Translations under genes and position numbers: made by a program
Notes under the pieces: model-generated
What the model saw: the letters and a program-made list of their open reading frames with translations, nothing else
What the model was told of the DNA's origin: nothing
Database searches by the model: none
Shown here: positions 26,487-35,170 of the stretch, piece by piece
Layout: each line of letters starts with the position of its first letter
Position numbering within the stretch: position 1 is the stretch's first letter
Source: JBBQZU01 sp041749535
GTDB lineage: Bacteria > Bacteroidota > Bacteroidia > Flavobacteriales_D > Cryomorphaceae
DNA length: 64,000 nucleotides
Direction: 5' to 3'
Assembly: GCA_041749535.1 (NCBI GenBank)
Contig: JBGTBE010000050.1
Location: 1-64,000 of the forward strand

Positions 26487-27505
26487 GAATTGTCACACCA
26501 ATAGCATTTTTAGGTCTGTGGCTTGGCACCACAGTCAGCAGCGCGTTTGGTCAGGATATTCATTTTTCTCAATGGTTCTTTTCTCCTCAGTTGCTCAGTC
26601 CGGCTGAAATAGGCAACTTCCCGGCACAGTACCGTGCCAATGCGAACCAAAAAACACAATGGCGTGAAGTCTCTAAACCATATAGCACATTTGCCCTAAG
26701 CGCGGATGCCCACCTTGATGCCCTTCCGGATAATATTGCAGTGGGCCTCTCAATAATGAACGACAGGGCCGGTGATTCACGTTATAACACCTTTTCATTT
26801 CTCGCAGGAGGAAGTTATACTTATAATTTATTTGGCAGCGAAACACATGCTGTAAGAGGTGGACTCCAACTAGGTGTCACCCAGATAAAACTCGATTACG
26901 ACAACCTGAATTTCGACAACCAACACAACGGAGTGGTCTTTGATCCCAACTTGCCAAATGGGGAGAGTTTTGCGAGGAACGTTCGTTGGTACGCCAATGT
27001 GAATATCGGTTTGGGATATACCTTTAAGTATGCAGAGCGAAAAGCAATTCATGGAGGTTGGAGCCTACACAATCTGAATAAGCCTGACCAATCGTTTTTC
27101 AACGATGTGGGAGTCAGTTTGCCTATGAGGCAAAGCCTTTATGCATACTCCAGCTGGAAGGTGCACGAAGAGTGGGATGTGTTGCCATCCCTTAGGCTCA
27201 TGATGCAAAATACATTTACTGAATTTCTTGCTGGCTCTGCGGTGCGCTACATACTGATGGACGAACGCGGAATGTACCGCACAGTGATCGCTGGGTACTT
27301 TGGTCGATTTGGCGACAGCGGAGTGGCGATGGTGGGCTTCGAGATAGATGAGTGGCAATTTGCCGCGAGCTACGACATCAATGTAAGCCAGTTAAAGCCG
27401 GCAAGCCGAAACAGAGGTGGTTTGGAATTTTCTTTGCAATATCTGTTTAACCGCACTGACCGGAGCAGAGGGTACCAGCATAAATTTTGCCCGGTATACC
27501 TATGA
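26483..27505 (+). CDS. PorP/SprF family T9SS outer-membrane protein
   Basis: A 340-aa predicted outer-membrane beta-barrel with signal peptide (MRIVTPIAFLG ... SSAFGQ) and the family start DIHFSQWFFSPQLLSPAEIGNF, then alternating amphipathic strands to the C-terminus. SprF/PorP proteins are needed for export or anchoring of their partner type B cargo. The start codon overlaps the cargo stop (26483-26486) and its stop overlaps the next start (27502-27505), so the three are translationally coupled. Confidence 0.93.
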   Translation: MRIVTPIAFLGLWLGTTVSSAFGQDIHFSQWFFSPQLLSPAEIGNFPAQYRANANQKTQWREVSKPYSTFALSADAHLDALPDNIAVGLSIMNDRAGDSRYNTFSFLAGGSYTYNLFGSETHAVRGGLQLGVTQIKLDYDNLNFDNQHNGVVFDPNLPNGESFARNVRWYANVNIGLGYTFKYAERKAIHGGWSLHNLNKPDQSFFNDVGVSLPMRQSLYAYSSWKVHEEWDVLPSLRLMMQNTFTEFLAGSAVRYILMDERGMYRTVIAGYFGRFGDSGVAMVGFEIDEWQFAASYDINVSQLKPASRNRGGLEFSLQYLFNRTDRSRGYQHKFCPVYL

Positions 27506-29736
27506 AAAAAAGTGTGCTATATCCGCTATTTACAGCATTGCTCAGCATGTTTGTGCTCGACACTTGTGGGCAGCGCGCGCAAGATTGGATTGTCCTTGGT
27601 GACGATGCCATGCACGCAGGCGACCCCTATGGTGCACTGCGCTACTATGGAGAAGCCATGAAACTGGACAGTACCCGTGCCTTACACAATTACAAGTATG
27701 CGGAAGCGCTCCGTATGAATCAGCTGTATCCAAAAGCTGCATACTACTACTACAAAGTATACCGGCGTGATATGGACAAGTCGTACCCGGATGGAGGGGC
27801 GAAGCTCGCAGAGATGTATAAACAATCTGGTAACTACACGGATGCTAAAAATACGTGGAGACGCGTGCGCGACAAGCACAAATCAGAGCCTGAGAGCTAT
27901 TGGTACCGCAAAGCAGTGCAGGAAATGCGCTCTTGTGACCTGGCCGAAACATGGGGAAAGGATGAGCCAACAACGAAAGTGAAGCCTGCCCCGGAACAAA
28001 TTAATACCGTGGCGAGCGAATTCTCAGGTGTAATTTCCCGAGAAGGAGACCTGCTGTACGCCACCCTGCGCGGCAGTTTTGATGAGAAAGGTAGACTTAC
28101 CGATAATCCTGAAACTTATGTTGTGCACACAATGAAGGCCGACTCTCTCTTCAACAACTCTGCTGATGTTGAGATAATTGGATTGGATGGTGTGCTTACT
28201 GGAATCGCTTTGAACAGAGAAGAGTCAAAACGCGCCATGGTTATTCAGCACAGCAATGGCATGAACGAAGTGTATTTACAGGACCTTAATGCAGGAAGTC
28301 TCCCAATAAAGGTGCTCCCCTTTGCGGGTGATTCGGCCTGGTATTCACATCCTTCATTTGGATGGATAGATGGGAAGGAAGTGCTATTCATTTCTTCAGA
28401 TCGGGATGGTGGGTATGGGGGCCGCGACATATGGATGTTGGCACTGAACAATTTAGGTGCTGAGCCCAAAAATGTAGGCGAACCAGTAAATAGTTCAGGT
28501 GATGAGATAACCCCATTCTACAGATTCGATGAGCAAAGGCTCTATTTCTCATCCAACTGGCATTATGGATTCGGTGGGTTCGATATTTTCTACTCAAATT
28601 TGAATGGTAAAGTGTTTGACTTTCCAGAGAATTTGAGAAAACCTTTCAACACACCTTCGAACGATCTGTACTACAGCTACAACGATTTTCGCAAACGCGG
28701 CACGCTTTCTTCAAATAGAATACAATCGGTGAGAAGCGAAAATGAAGGCTGCTGCAATGATATTTACTACTTCGATGAATTCCCGGATCAAGAGGAAAAG
28801 GCAGATCTCATTCTCACCCTAGAAGACCTAAATAAATACCTCCCGGTGAAGCTGTATTTCCACAACGATGAGCCAGATCCGAAAACGGTAAACCCCAGCA
28901 CCAAACTTACCTATACCGATGCATACCGATCCTACACATCTATGCTTTCGGAATATGAAGAAGCTTATAGAGAAGGATTGGACGAAGCATCGGGAGAAGC
29001 TGCCGAAGAGGCCATGGATCGTTTCTTTATTGATGAGGTGGACAAGGGAATCAACGATTTAGAATTGTTCACATCCCTACTACTGGGTGAGCTAGAGGAC
29101 GGTGCGAGAATTGCCCTTACGGTGAAAGGCTTTGCCAGCCCATTGGCACGTACCGATTACAATATGAAGCTCACTTCAAGGCGCATCTCTTCCCTCAAGA
29201 ATTACTTGAGGCAGTATCACAGGGGAGCCCTCCTGCCCTATTTTGATGGGTCAGCGCCCAATGGTGGACTCCTCACCATTACCGAAATACCATTTGGCGA
29301 GTACAAATCGGATGGGTTTGTTAGCGACAATCCCAACGACCGTTCAAATGCCATTTATAGCATTTCAGCAGCAAGGGAAAGAAAGATAGAAATTACTTCT
29401 GTACAGCGCGCCCTCAGTGATCATTCCCATGCCGATGTACGTTTCACAACTGAAATTGCTGACCTGGGAACCGTAGAAGTAGGTTCGAGCAATAAGTTCT
29501 CCTTTACATTTGAAGTGTTTGATGACGTGGACTTTGTGGCGGACAGCATGGCATTTGATTCAGTAAGGTTGGAGATCTCAGCACTGGAAAAAACATACAG
29601 TATTGGGAAAACGCACACCCTTTCAGGTGAATTAAAGGCTGAAAACAAGCCCGGGAAATACGCAGCTACCATATTGCTTTATGGCAACATAGCTGGTACA
29701 CGCAGAGAACTAACTATCACATACGAAATAGAATAA
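27502..29736 (+). CDS. TPR-PD40-OmpA envelope protein of the T9SS cargo cassette
   Basis: A 744-aa protein from the ATG at 27502; an upstream TTG in frame is rejected because the ATG opens the signal peptide (MKKSVLYPLFTALLSMFVLD). It has TPR helices (about 25-140), PD40/TolB-like propeller blades (about 180-430; FISSDRDGGYGGRDIWML, FSSNWHYGFGGFDIFYS), an OmpA-like peptidoglycan-binding domain (about 530-620; VKGFASPLARTDYNMKLTSRRISSLKNYL) and a C-terminal Ig-like domain (about 645-744). The order resembles PorE-type T9SS proteins, except that here the C-terminal domain follows OmpA. It probably tethers the cargo/PorP complex to peptidoglycan. Confidence 0.88.
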   Translation: MKKSVLYPLFTALLSMFVLDTCGQRAQDWIVLGDDAMHAGDPYGALRYYGEAMKLDSTRALHNYKYAEALRMNQLYPKAAYYYYKVYRRDMDKSYPDGGAKLAEMYKQSGNYTDAKNTWRRVRDKHKSEPESYWYRKAVQEMRSCDLAETWGKDEPTTKVKPAPEQINTVASEFSGVISREGDLLYATLRGSFDEKGRLTDNPETYVVHTMKADSLFNNSADVEIIGLDGVLTGIALNREESKRAMVIQHSNGMNEVYLQDLNAGSLPIKVLPFAGDSAWYSHPSFGWIDGKEVLFISSDRDGGYGGRDIWMLALNNLGAEPKNVGEPVNSSGDEITPFYRFDEQRLYFSSNWHYGFGGFDIFYSNLNGKVFDFPENLRKPFNTPSNDLYYSYNDFRKRGTLSSNRIQSVRSENEGCCNDIYYFDEFPDQEEKADLILTLEDLNKYLPVKLYFHNDEPDPKTVNPSTKLTYTDAYRSYTSMLSEYEEAYREGLDEASGEAAEEAMDRFFIDEVDKGINDLELFTSLLLGELEDGARIALTVKGFASPLARTDYNMKLTSRRISSLKNYLRQYHRGALLPYFDGSAPNGGLLTITEIPFGEYKSDGFVSDNPNDRSNAIYSISAARERKIEITSVQRALSDHSHADVRFTTEIADLGTVEVGSSNKFSFTFEVFDDVDFVADSMAFDSVRLEISALEKTYSIGKTHTLSGELKAENKPGKYAATILLYGNIAGTRRELTITYEIE

Positions 29737-29740
29737 GCAC

Positions 29741-30445
29741 ATGAAATTCAATGTTCTCGGAGAATATTATGAACTTAAAACGAAGTTGCCTTTCAGTAAG
29801 AAATTTAAGAATGGTGAATTGATACCCATTGATTTATCAGAAGGCCGTACCACCGAATTTCAAACCCAAAGCCTGGAAGGATTGACCAAATATGTGAGAA
29901 GTCACATTTCGAATAAAAGAGCTTTGGGTGCATTTGGGGGTTATGCCGAAAAGCGGAATCTTTATTCGCGCAGCAATGTATTCCACAAGCCTGAAGGTGT
30001 CCGGGATGTGCATTTGGGCATTGATTTCTGGCTTCCGGCAGGCACCGAAATTGTGGCGCCCTTACCAGGTGTGGTGCACAGCTTTGCCAATAACCACAAT
30101 TCTGGCGATTACGGTCCTACCATTGTACTAAAGCATTATATCGGCAATGAAGTGATTCACTCACTTTATGGGCACTTGAGCAAATCATCTTTGGAAAACT
30201 TAGCCATAGGGCAAATAGTGACCCGTGGGCAGCGAATAGGTGAATTGGGCACAGAAGAAGAAAATGTACATTGGCCTCCCCACCTGCATTTTCAGTTAAT
30301 CAGAAACATGGAAAACAAGCTGGGCGACTATCCTGGAGTATGCCATGAACAGGAAGTAGATTACTATTTTGAGAACTGTCCCAATCCCTTGGTATTCTTT
30401 GGGCACCAATGGATAAAAAAACTCTATCGGGGTATCCCACTTTAA
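29741..30445 (+). CDS. M23 family metallopeptidase without signal peptide
   Basis: A 234-aa protein with the LytM/M23 zinc site: HLGIDFWLPAGTEI (first His and Asp), LYGHLS, and PPHLHFQ (HxH). M23 enzymes cut peptidoglycan cross-bridges. The N-terminal ~50 residues (MKFNVLGEYYELKTKLPF...) are neither a signal peptide nor a membrane segment, which is odd for a wall hydrolase. It begins 4 bp after the OmpA-like gene, so it belongs to the same operon, where wall remodelling for a large envelope complex would fit. Some M23-fold proteins act on other substrates. Confidence 0.85.
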   Translation: MKFNVLGEYYELKTKLPFSKKFKNGELIPIDLSEGRTTEFQTQSLEGLTKYVRSHISNKRALGAFGGYAEKRNLYSRSNVFHKPEGVRDVHLGIDFWLPAGTEIVAPLPGVVHSFANNHNSGDYGPTIVLKHYIGNEVIHSLYGHLSKSSLENLAIGQIVTRGQRIGELGTEEENVHWPPHLHFQLIRNMENKLGDYPGVCHEQEVDYYFENCPNPLVFFGHQWIKKLYRGIPL

Positions 30446-30517
30446 TTGCTGTAAGACTTTATACGGTTGAACATAGCGTGCAAAAAATTTGTTAATTTGT
30501 TCGTCAAGTTTTATACT

Positions 30518-31354
30518 GTGAAGCCATCAACCCACTTTCCTATACGCATCATTGCCCTCATTATTCTGGGAGTTTCTGTACTCCTTTTGAAAGGCTGTGG
30601 AGAATTAGGATATTCAGTAGATGTAGAATCTGAGCATGATTCATCATCGATGCCCACAGACCTTTGGCTCCTGGATGCGCAAGAGCATGTGCAGGAAGCG
30701 GATACAAAACGCGACAATTATACCCTCAAAGCAGAAGTGAATGAGCAAGGCGTGGCTGCAAGAATTTATTTCAATGATGATATACAGATATACAAGCTTT
30801 CAGTTGCGGACAGTATGGGGGTTTTGAATAATTACTATTTCACGGAAGGCATACTCGCTTATTCTACCCACCATTCTCAAGCAAGCAAAGGTGTAAACTG
30901 GTTGGTGGCCTACGCACAAAACAAACCCTATGCGGCATGCAATAATTGCGAAAGTGATTCTGAAAAGAGAAATGAAAATGCTTCTGAAGCACCAATAAAA
31001 GAATCTGAACTTCGAGATGTTATTCGACTGGTAGATCTACTTGAGGAGCGCGAGAATTCACATTTTTATGATAAGCGCATTGAAGGCCCCAAAGAAATCA
31101 TCAGTGATCAGCTTACTTCGGGAACCACAGAAAGAATCTATGCTGTAAATGCCATTCGGGGTGAAAAGCTAAGGGTACAACTCTCCTCATCTTCAGAGTA
31201 TATTTTCTTCACTGTACTTCCAAACAATGGCTCTAATATGGAGCACAAATATTGGGAGGGAAGCGCTACCATCACGGGTGATCTTATTATAAAGGTTTTT
31301 ACTGTTGACCACATCGCATCTCAGGCGTTTGAGTTGATCATAGAAAAACTTTGA
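30518..31354 (+). CDS. Predicted lipoprotein of unknown function
   Basis: About 278 aa from a GTG at 30518. I prefer this start over an upstream TTG (30467) because it gives a compact lipoprotein signal: MKPSTHFPIRIIALIILGVSVLLLKGC, with a lipobox-like LLKGC. The mature part is acidic, has one helical stretch rich in Glu/Arg (about 160-200) and a C-terminal beta-rich domain. I do not recognise a family. It follows the M23 gene by 72 bp and may be the last gene of the T9SS cassette; it runs into the convergent tryptophan dioxygenase gene with 1 bp between stops. Confidence 0.7.
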   Translation: MKPSTHFPIRIIALIILGVSVLLLKGCGELGYSVDVESEHDSSSMPTDLWLLDAQEHVQEADTKRDNYTLKAEVNEQGVAARIYFNDDIQIYKLSVADSMGVLNNYYFTEGILAYSTHHSQASKGVNWLVAYAQNKPYAACNNCESDSEKRNENASEAPIKESELRDVIRLVDLLEERENSHFYDKRIEGPKEIISDQLTSGTTERIYAVNAIRGEKLRVQLSSSSEYIFFTVLPNNGSNMEHKYWEGSATITGDLIIKVFTVDHIASQAFELIIEKL

Positions 31355-31355
31355 A

Positions 31356-32393
31356 TTACCGCACGAAACCAAGCTGGGTTTCCAGAACCATTGGGAGTTT
31401 CGGCAGATCCTTTCTAGCCACAAGCAAACCATTGAGTTCAGCCAATTCCCCAAAAATAAAGTGCTTGTCCATTGCGGCTTTTAAATAGCCTCTGCCACTT
31501 GAGTTGCCTGTTCCCACGCGGGCACCAATCATTCTGTGCACCATATTCATGTGGCGTGAACGCCAGTTGGCCATGAGTTCATCTATCTCTTGCAAGCTTT
31601 GGAGCAATTCAAATGGCAGGTGAAGCAGTGGCAATCCACGGTAAAGCATAATAAACAAGGCAGCACGCGAAGCTTTTGGCGATAGCCGACGCTTCTCGTC
31701 TTGTTCAGTACCGAAGAGCACCTTATCGAAAAGTTCCAAATTGGCGTTTTCTATTTGCAACAACCCTTTGCTGTATGCACCTCGGTAAGCATGCCAAAAT
31801 GAATGTTTAGATGGATTGTTTGCTTCAGCTTCTGGCCAAAATTCACTTTTATCGAAATAAGGCATTCGCTCCAGCCAAACGTTCAAAAGGTCAAGAAGGG
31901 ATATTTTTTGTTCCACATCTTTCACCACCGCTACATCTTCGGGTCTGAGTTGAGATGTGTAATAAGATTTGCCATGGCGCTCTTCAAAACGAAGTCCTAG
32001 CAAGGCTTCCAATTCCTTCCATTGTATACTCTGAAATCCACTCGCAGGCCTGAGCAAATCGCGAAAATCAAGGAAATCAAGAGATGTCATGGTTTCCATA
32101 ATATTGACCTGGTCCACCAAAAGCCTCAAAATGGTGACTATACGCCTTGCGCGGTGCACCACGGTCTGCAATGTAGGGTCATTGTCATTTACCCTTGGAG
32201 ATTTGAGCATTTCAATAATGCTATTCAACTCATAGAGCACCTGTTTAAACCACAATTCGTATGCCTGATGGGTAATGATAAATAACATCTCATCGTGCGC
32301 ATCAACATTTAAATTGGTGCTCTCAGGTTGCTGTGCATTGAGTATTTTATCCAGCTGCAGGTAATCCTTGTAATAAACTTCTTTGTGTGACAT
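31356..32393 (-). CDS. kynA: Tryptophan 2,3-dioxygenase
   Basis: Heme enzyme (345 aa) that opens the indole ring of L-tryptophan to N-formylkynurenine, the first step of the kynurenine pathway. Family patterns are clear: YYKDYLQLDKIL, HDEMLFIITHQAYELWFKQ (substrate-binding His), ETMTSLDFLDFRDLLRPASGFQS, and the heme-ligand region RSRHMNMVHRMIGARVGTG. No other kynurenine-pathway gene lies in the window, so the rest of the pathway is elsewhere or absent. Confidence 0.95.
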   Translation of the reverse strand: MSHKEVYYKDYLQLDKILNAQQPESTNLNVDAHDEMLFIITHQAYELWFKQVLYELNSIIEMLKSPRVNDNDPTLQTVVHRARRIVTILRLLVDQVNIMETMTSLDFLDFRDLLRPASGFQSIQWKELEALLGLRFEERHGKSYYTSQLRPEDVAVVKDVEQKISLLDLLNVWLERMPYFDKSEFWPEAEANNPSKHSFWHAYRGAYSKGLLQIENANLELFDKVLFGTEQDEKRRLSPKASRAALFIMLYRGLPLLHLPFELLQSLQEIDELMANWRSRHMNMVHRMIGARVGTGNSSGRGYLKAAMDKHFIFGELAELNGLLVARKDLPKLPMVLETQLGFVR

Positions 32394-32479
32394 ATTCTCT
32401 AGTAGGTGCGCGAAGATATTAATTTACCATTGGCTAAAATATGACCTTGGTCGTATATGAGAAGTGGATAGCTCAGCAT

Positions 32480-33412
32480 CTATTTACCGGCGCCTGTATT
32501 GTAAGAAGTACAGCGAAGCTCAAAATTGATAATTTCTGGTTTTTTGAGGGGTACATCCCAGTCACCGTTGTACCATATTCTCTTTGGTAGCAGCCACCCA
32601 TCTTGCACAAAATTCTCAATCTCCATACTGATATCAAAATCGAACAGAATGGTATTGTGTTTTAGTCGGTATTCTCTGGCAATGACCTGGTAGGTTTCCG
32701 GGTTGAAATATGAAGTTAAGTCGTGGATAACGGTTTCTTTCTCAAACCCTTTTCGTGCAATACATGAGAAGGCTATGCAGTCCACTGAGTCGCGCTTTAC
32801 TTTAAAAATCCGGTAATCGTAATAGGGTACCATATGGTCATCGAAAATGGCTAGTTTGTCACCAATGAAGGGCACGTTTTCAATTTCGGCACCTGGGTTG
32901 AACATCAACCGCTTGAGCTGGGCTTTGTGCTTGTCTATTCTTGAGCCTGATACTAATTCTTGCTCCACGGCTACAATTCGGTTACTTACCTTCTGAGGTT
33001 CCGTTGGAAAAAATACTTCATCGTACATTTCGGCTGTAAGGTACTTCCACTCTCCATTGTTCTTTCGAATTTTGCCATTCGTTTTCTCCTCGGTTATTTC
33101 TACCCACATTTTCTCAGAAGCATCCAAATGTTGTATTGCCCTGCGTTGCATGGTACCCCGTTCCGACTCATCCTTGTTGTACACCACCACTGCTCCTGTC
33201 AAATGGTGAGGGAAGTATTTCAGGTTGAGAAAAGCCTTGTAAAAAGTGGTATCATCTCGCACTTTCTGAATAAATCTAAGAATGTCAGCACTGTCCCAAC
33301 CGCTGTTTACAACAAACTCGTCTAGACTCACCACTTTCACAATATCATTTTGGGCTTTGACAGGAAAAGCCAATAGAGATAGGGCAAGGCAGATGAATAC
33401 TAAATTTTTCAT
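32480..33412 (-). CDS. Secreted protein of unknown function
   Basis: A 310-aa protein with a signal peptide (MKNLVFICLALSLLAFPVKAQ) and no membrane segment or sorting domain. The mature part is a mix of beta-strand and charged segments (ERGTMQRRAIQHLDASEKMWVEITEE; YYDYRIFKVKRDSVDCIAFSC). A large beta-sheet periplasmic fold of the kind that binds lipids or outer-membrane components is possible but I do not recognise a family. It follows rnpB on the same strand. Confidence 0.8.
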   Translation of the reverse strand: MKNLVFICLALSLLAFPVKAQNDIVKVVSLDEFVVNSGWDSADILRFIQKVRDDTTFYKAFLNLKYFPHHLTGAVVVYNKDESERGTMQRRAIQHLDASEKMWVEITEEKTNGKIRKNNGEWKYLTAEMYDEVFFPTEPQKVSNRIVAVEQELVSGSRIDKHKAQLKRLMFNPGAEIENVPFIGDKLAIFDDHMVPYYDYRIFKVKRDSVDCIAFSCIARKGFEKETVIHDLTSYFNPETYQVIAREYRLKHNTILFDFDISMEIENFVQDGWLLPKRIWYNGDWDVPLKKPEIINFELRCTSYNTGAGK

Positions 33413-33463
33413 ACGAGCAAAACGTTATTTCTGAAGTGTTGGTTTAGCCGAAAACGAAGGTCG

Positions 33464-33503
33464 CTAAAAAAACCCCGGCCACGGAATAAACCGGGCCGGG
33501 GTG
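33464..33503 (-). terminator. Intrinsic terminator of rnpB
   Basis: On the minus strand CCCCGGCC (33502-33495) pairs with GGCCGGGG (33480-33473) around a 14-nt loop, followed by a seven-T run. It sits a few bases after the mature 3' end of RNase P RNA. Confidence 0.9.
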
Positions 33504-33504
33504 C

Positions 33505-33893
33505 AAGAATGAAACCTGTAAGCCGGATTCTGTCGCCATGCCACAAGGGTATGGGTTCCATCATTTATCTACGCAGCAGGTCACCCTGATACTTTATCGA
33601 CCTACCCTCCCGGATTGGGCGCGCTACCCTCAAGCCCGGGTTTACATGGTCTTTCAACCCGCGAGGTTTACCCTTCTCATTGATTGCCCAATGAGACTGT
33701 GGGCTCTTACCCCACTCTTTTCACCCTTACCTGCCTTTCCCCGACCTAGATCTGTGAGAGGCGGGCGGTATATGTCTCTGTGGCACTTTCTGTACCCCGT
33801 TTGCGCGGAGTCCTTCCCGTTAGGAAGCGCGGTGCGCTATGCTGTCCGGACTTTCCTCTTCAGCCCTTTCGGGCTGCAGCGATGGAACGGTTT
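33505..33893 (-). ncRNA. rnpB: RNase P RNA (M1-like, bacterial type A)
   Basis: Catalytic RNA that trims tRNA 5' leaders. The minus strand shows the conserved 5' element GAGGAAAGTCCGGACA (about 33861-33846) and the 3' element ACAGAATCCGGCTTACAGG (about 33535-33514), the two sides of the conserved core. Length (about 390 nt) is normal. A -7 box lies just upstream and a strong terminator just downstream. The exact ends are estimates. A long plus-strand open frame here is an artefact of the structured RNA. Confidence 0.93.
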
Positions 33894-33898
33894 CTATG

Positions 33899-33906
33899 CA
33901 AAGGTA
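33899..33906 (-). promoter_or_regulatory. -7 box of rnpB
   Basis: On the minus strand TACCTTTG (33906-33899) matches TAnnTTTG. It places the transcription start near 33893, fitting the predicted 5' end of RNase P RNA. No clean -33 box. Confidence 0.55.
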
Positions 33907-34102
33907 CACCAATATCAATTTGGCAGTGCATTGTTCCGGTTTAGTAGGTGTGGTCATTGCGACTGCTGTATACAGCAAAGGCATGACTTTATGCCATGCC
34001 ACTTGCACCTTTCGGTTTCGCTAAAATTCTATGATTCGATTGCAGAAAGACCAAAGCACTTAGGACGAACTCATACAGCACTCATGTTCAAATCAATGCT
34101 TA

Positions 34103-34441
34103 CTATTCTTTTTTGGAGTTCAGCAAATAGCTCACAAAAAGCCCCGCTCCTGCCATAAAGAAAATACAAGCCGGATATACTGCTTCCTCACCAGTGAAGC
34201 TATACATGCCAATGGCTGTAACTATGCCAAGCCCGATGCCCATAGATGTGAGTGCAACGCTTAGTATCAGGTACTTTCTGGTTCTGCCAGGAACGCCACC
34301 CGAATGAAAAATACTTGCATCTACACCCCTTTCTATAAGAGCGAGTCGCTCCCTGTGACGCGTTGTGATGAACAGATAGAAGATTCCGAAAATACAACTG
34401 AAAACCATCAATGGGATTAAAATTTCTTCTGCTTGTACCAT
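34103..34441 (-). CDS. DUF6249-like small membrane protein
   Basis: A 112-aa membrane protein with three predicted helices (about 7-25, 53-78, 84-105) and the cytoplasmic motif TRHRERLALIERGVDAS (about 27-43), which I associate with DUF6249 proteins. Such genes often sit beside ECF sigma genes. Here the divergent neighbour is an ECF sigma factor, and both genes carry the same promoter-like sequence, so this protein is probably a member of that sigma factor's regulon. Biochemical role unknown. Confidence 0.78.
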   Translation of the reverse strand: MVQAEEILIPLMVFSCIFGIFYLFITTRHRERLALIERGVDASIFHSGGVPGRTRKYLILSVALTSMGIGLGIVTAIGMYSFTGEEAVYPACIFFMAGAGLFVSYLLNSKKE

Positions 34442-34466
34442 GTTATTATAAGTTTTAGATTCACCT

Positions 34467-34496
34467 AATGGACGATGCCTATTAGATACGCGTTAC
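34467..34496 (-). promoter_or_regulatory. ECF-type promoter of the DUF6249 gene
   Basis: On the minus strand: GTAAC (34496-34492), 17 bp, then CGTCCATT (34474-34467). The AAC-type -35 and CGTC-type -10 are the pattern of ECF sigma factors. The predicted start is about 20 nt before the start codon at 34441. An identical arrangement faces the other way upstream of the sigma gene. Confidence 0.7.
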
Positions 34497-34534
34497 AGAT
34501 TTTGACAAAGAAAAAATAATTTCTTTTAAAAAGC

Positions 34535-34564
34535 GTAACAGAGCTCATTGTAGGGTCGTCCAAT
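34535..34564 (+). promoter_or_regulatory. ECF-type promoter of the sigma gene (autoregulation)
   Basis: GTAAC (34535-34539), 17 bp, CGTCCAAT (34557-34564), matching the divergent copy in both boxes and in spacing. Transcription would start at about 34567, only a few bases before the sigma start codon at 34571, giving a nearly leaderless message. Confidence 0.7.
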
Positions 34565-34570
34565 GTAAAA

Positions 34571-35170
34571 ATGGACCGCAGCGCCGATAAAGCCCTAATT
34601 AGAGGAATCCTTGGAAGGGACGATCAGGCGATATTGCGTTTCGTCCACTCTTATCAGGACCAGGTATACGCGCAGGCCAATAAGTTATTGCGAAGCACCC
34701 AAGATGCTGAAGAAGCCTGTCAGGACGTGTTTATGAAAGCGCTTGGTCGCATGGCACAATTCGAAGGCAGGTGTAGCCTTTCAACCTGGCTGTATAAAAT
34801 TACTTATACTACTTGTCTGGATGTGATTAAATTGCGCAAAAAAACAGGTGGTGAAGAAGAGATAGACCATGCATCTGTGCCTGAATGGTCAGAAATAGAA
34901 GGCAGTTTAGGAATGCTTGAAATGCATGAACAACGCAGTATTATAGATCGCTGTATAGCCATGCTTGACGAAACGGATGCAATGCTTATAGATTTATTTC
35001 ACCTCAAGGAAATGGCAATTACTGAAATTGCTGAAATAACTGAAATGACTGAAGGGTCTATCAGAGTGCGAATGATGAGAGCCCGTAAAAAACTTGCCGT
35101 ACTACTAGAGAAAAGTCTCCCGGAAGAGACTATTAAAATACATAAGAATGAAAAACGAAGAAACACATAA
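34571..35170 (+). CDS. ECF-type RNA polymerase sigma factor
   Basis: A 199-aa sigma-70 family protein. Region 2 spans about 20-90 (FVHSYQDQVYAQANKLL; DAEEACQDVFMKALGRM; LSTWLYKITYTTCLDVIKLRKK) and region 4 about 125-180 (LDETDAMLIDLFHLKEMAITEIAEITEMTEGSIRVRMMRARKKL). The gene overlaps a small membrane-protein gene by 23 bp, the common layout of a sigma/anti-sigma pair, and is divergent from DUF6249. It is probably autoregulated through the GTAAC-N17-CGTC promoter. Confidence 0.93.
   Translation: MDRSADKALIRGILGRDDQAILRFVHSYQDQVYAQANKLLRSTQDAEEACQDVFMKALGRMAQFEGRCSLSTWLYKITYTTCLDVIKLRKKTGGEEEIDHASVPEWSEIEGSLGMLEMHEQRSIIDRCIAMLDETDAMLIDLFHLKEMAITEIAEITEMTEGSIRVRMMRARKKLAVLLEKSLPEETIKIHKNEKRRNT

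Noticed and set aside
33538..34158. 206-codon plus-strand open frame
   Set aside because: It lies mostly on the antisense strand of RNase P RNA, whose conserved core elements are clear; the protein has no recognisable domain and biased composition.
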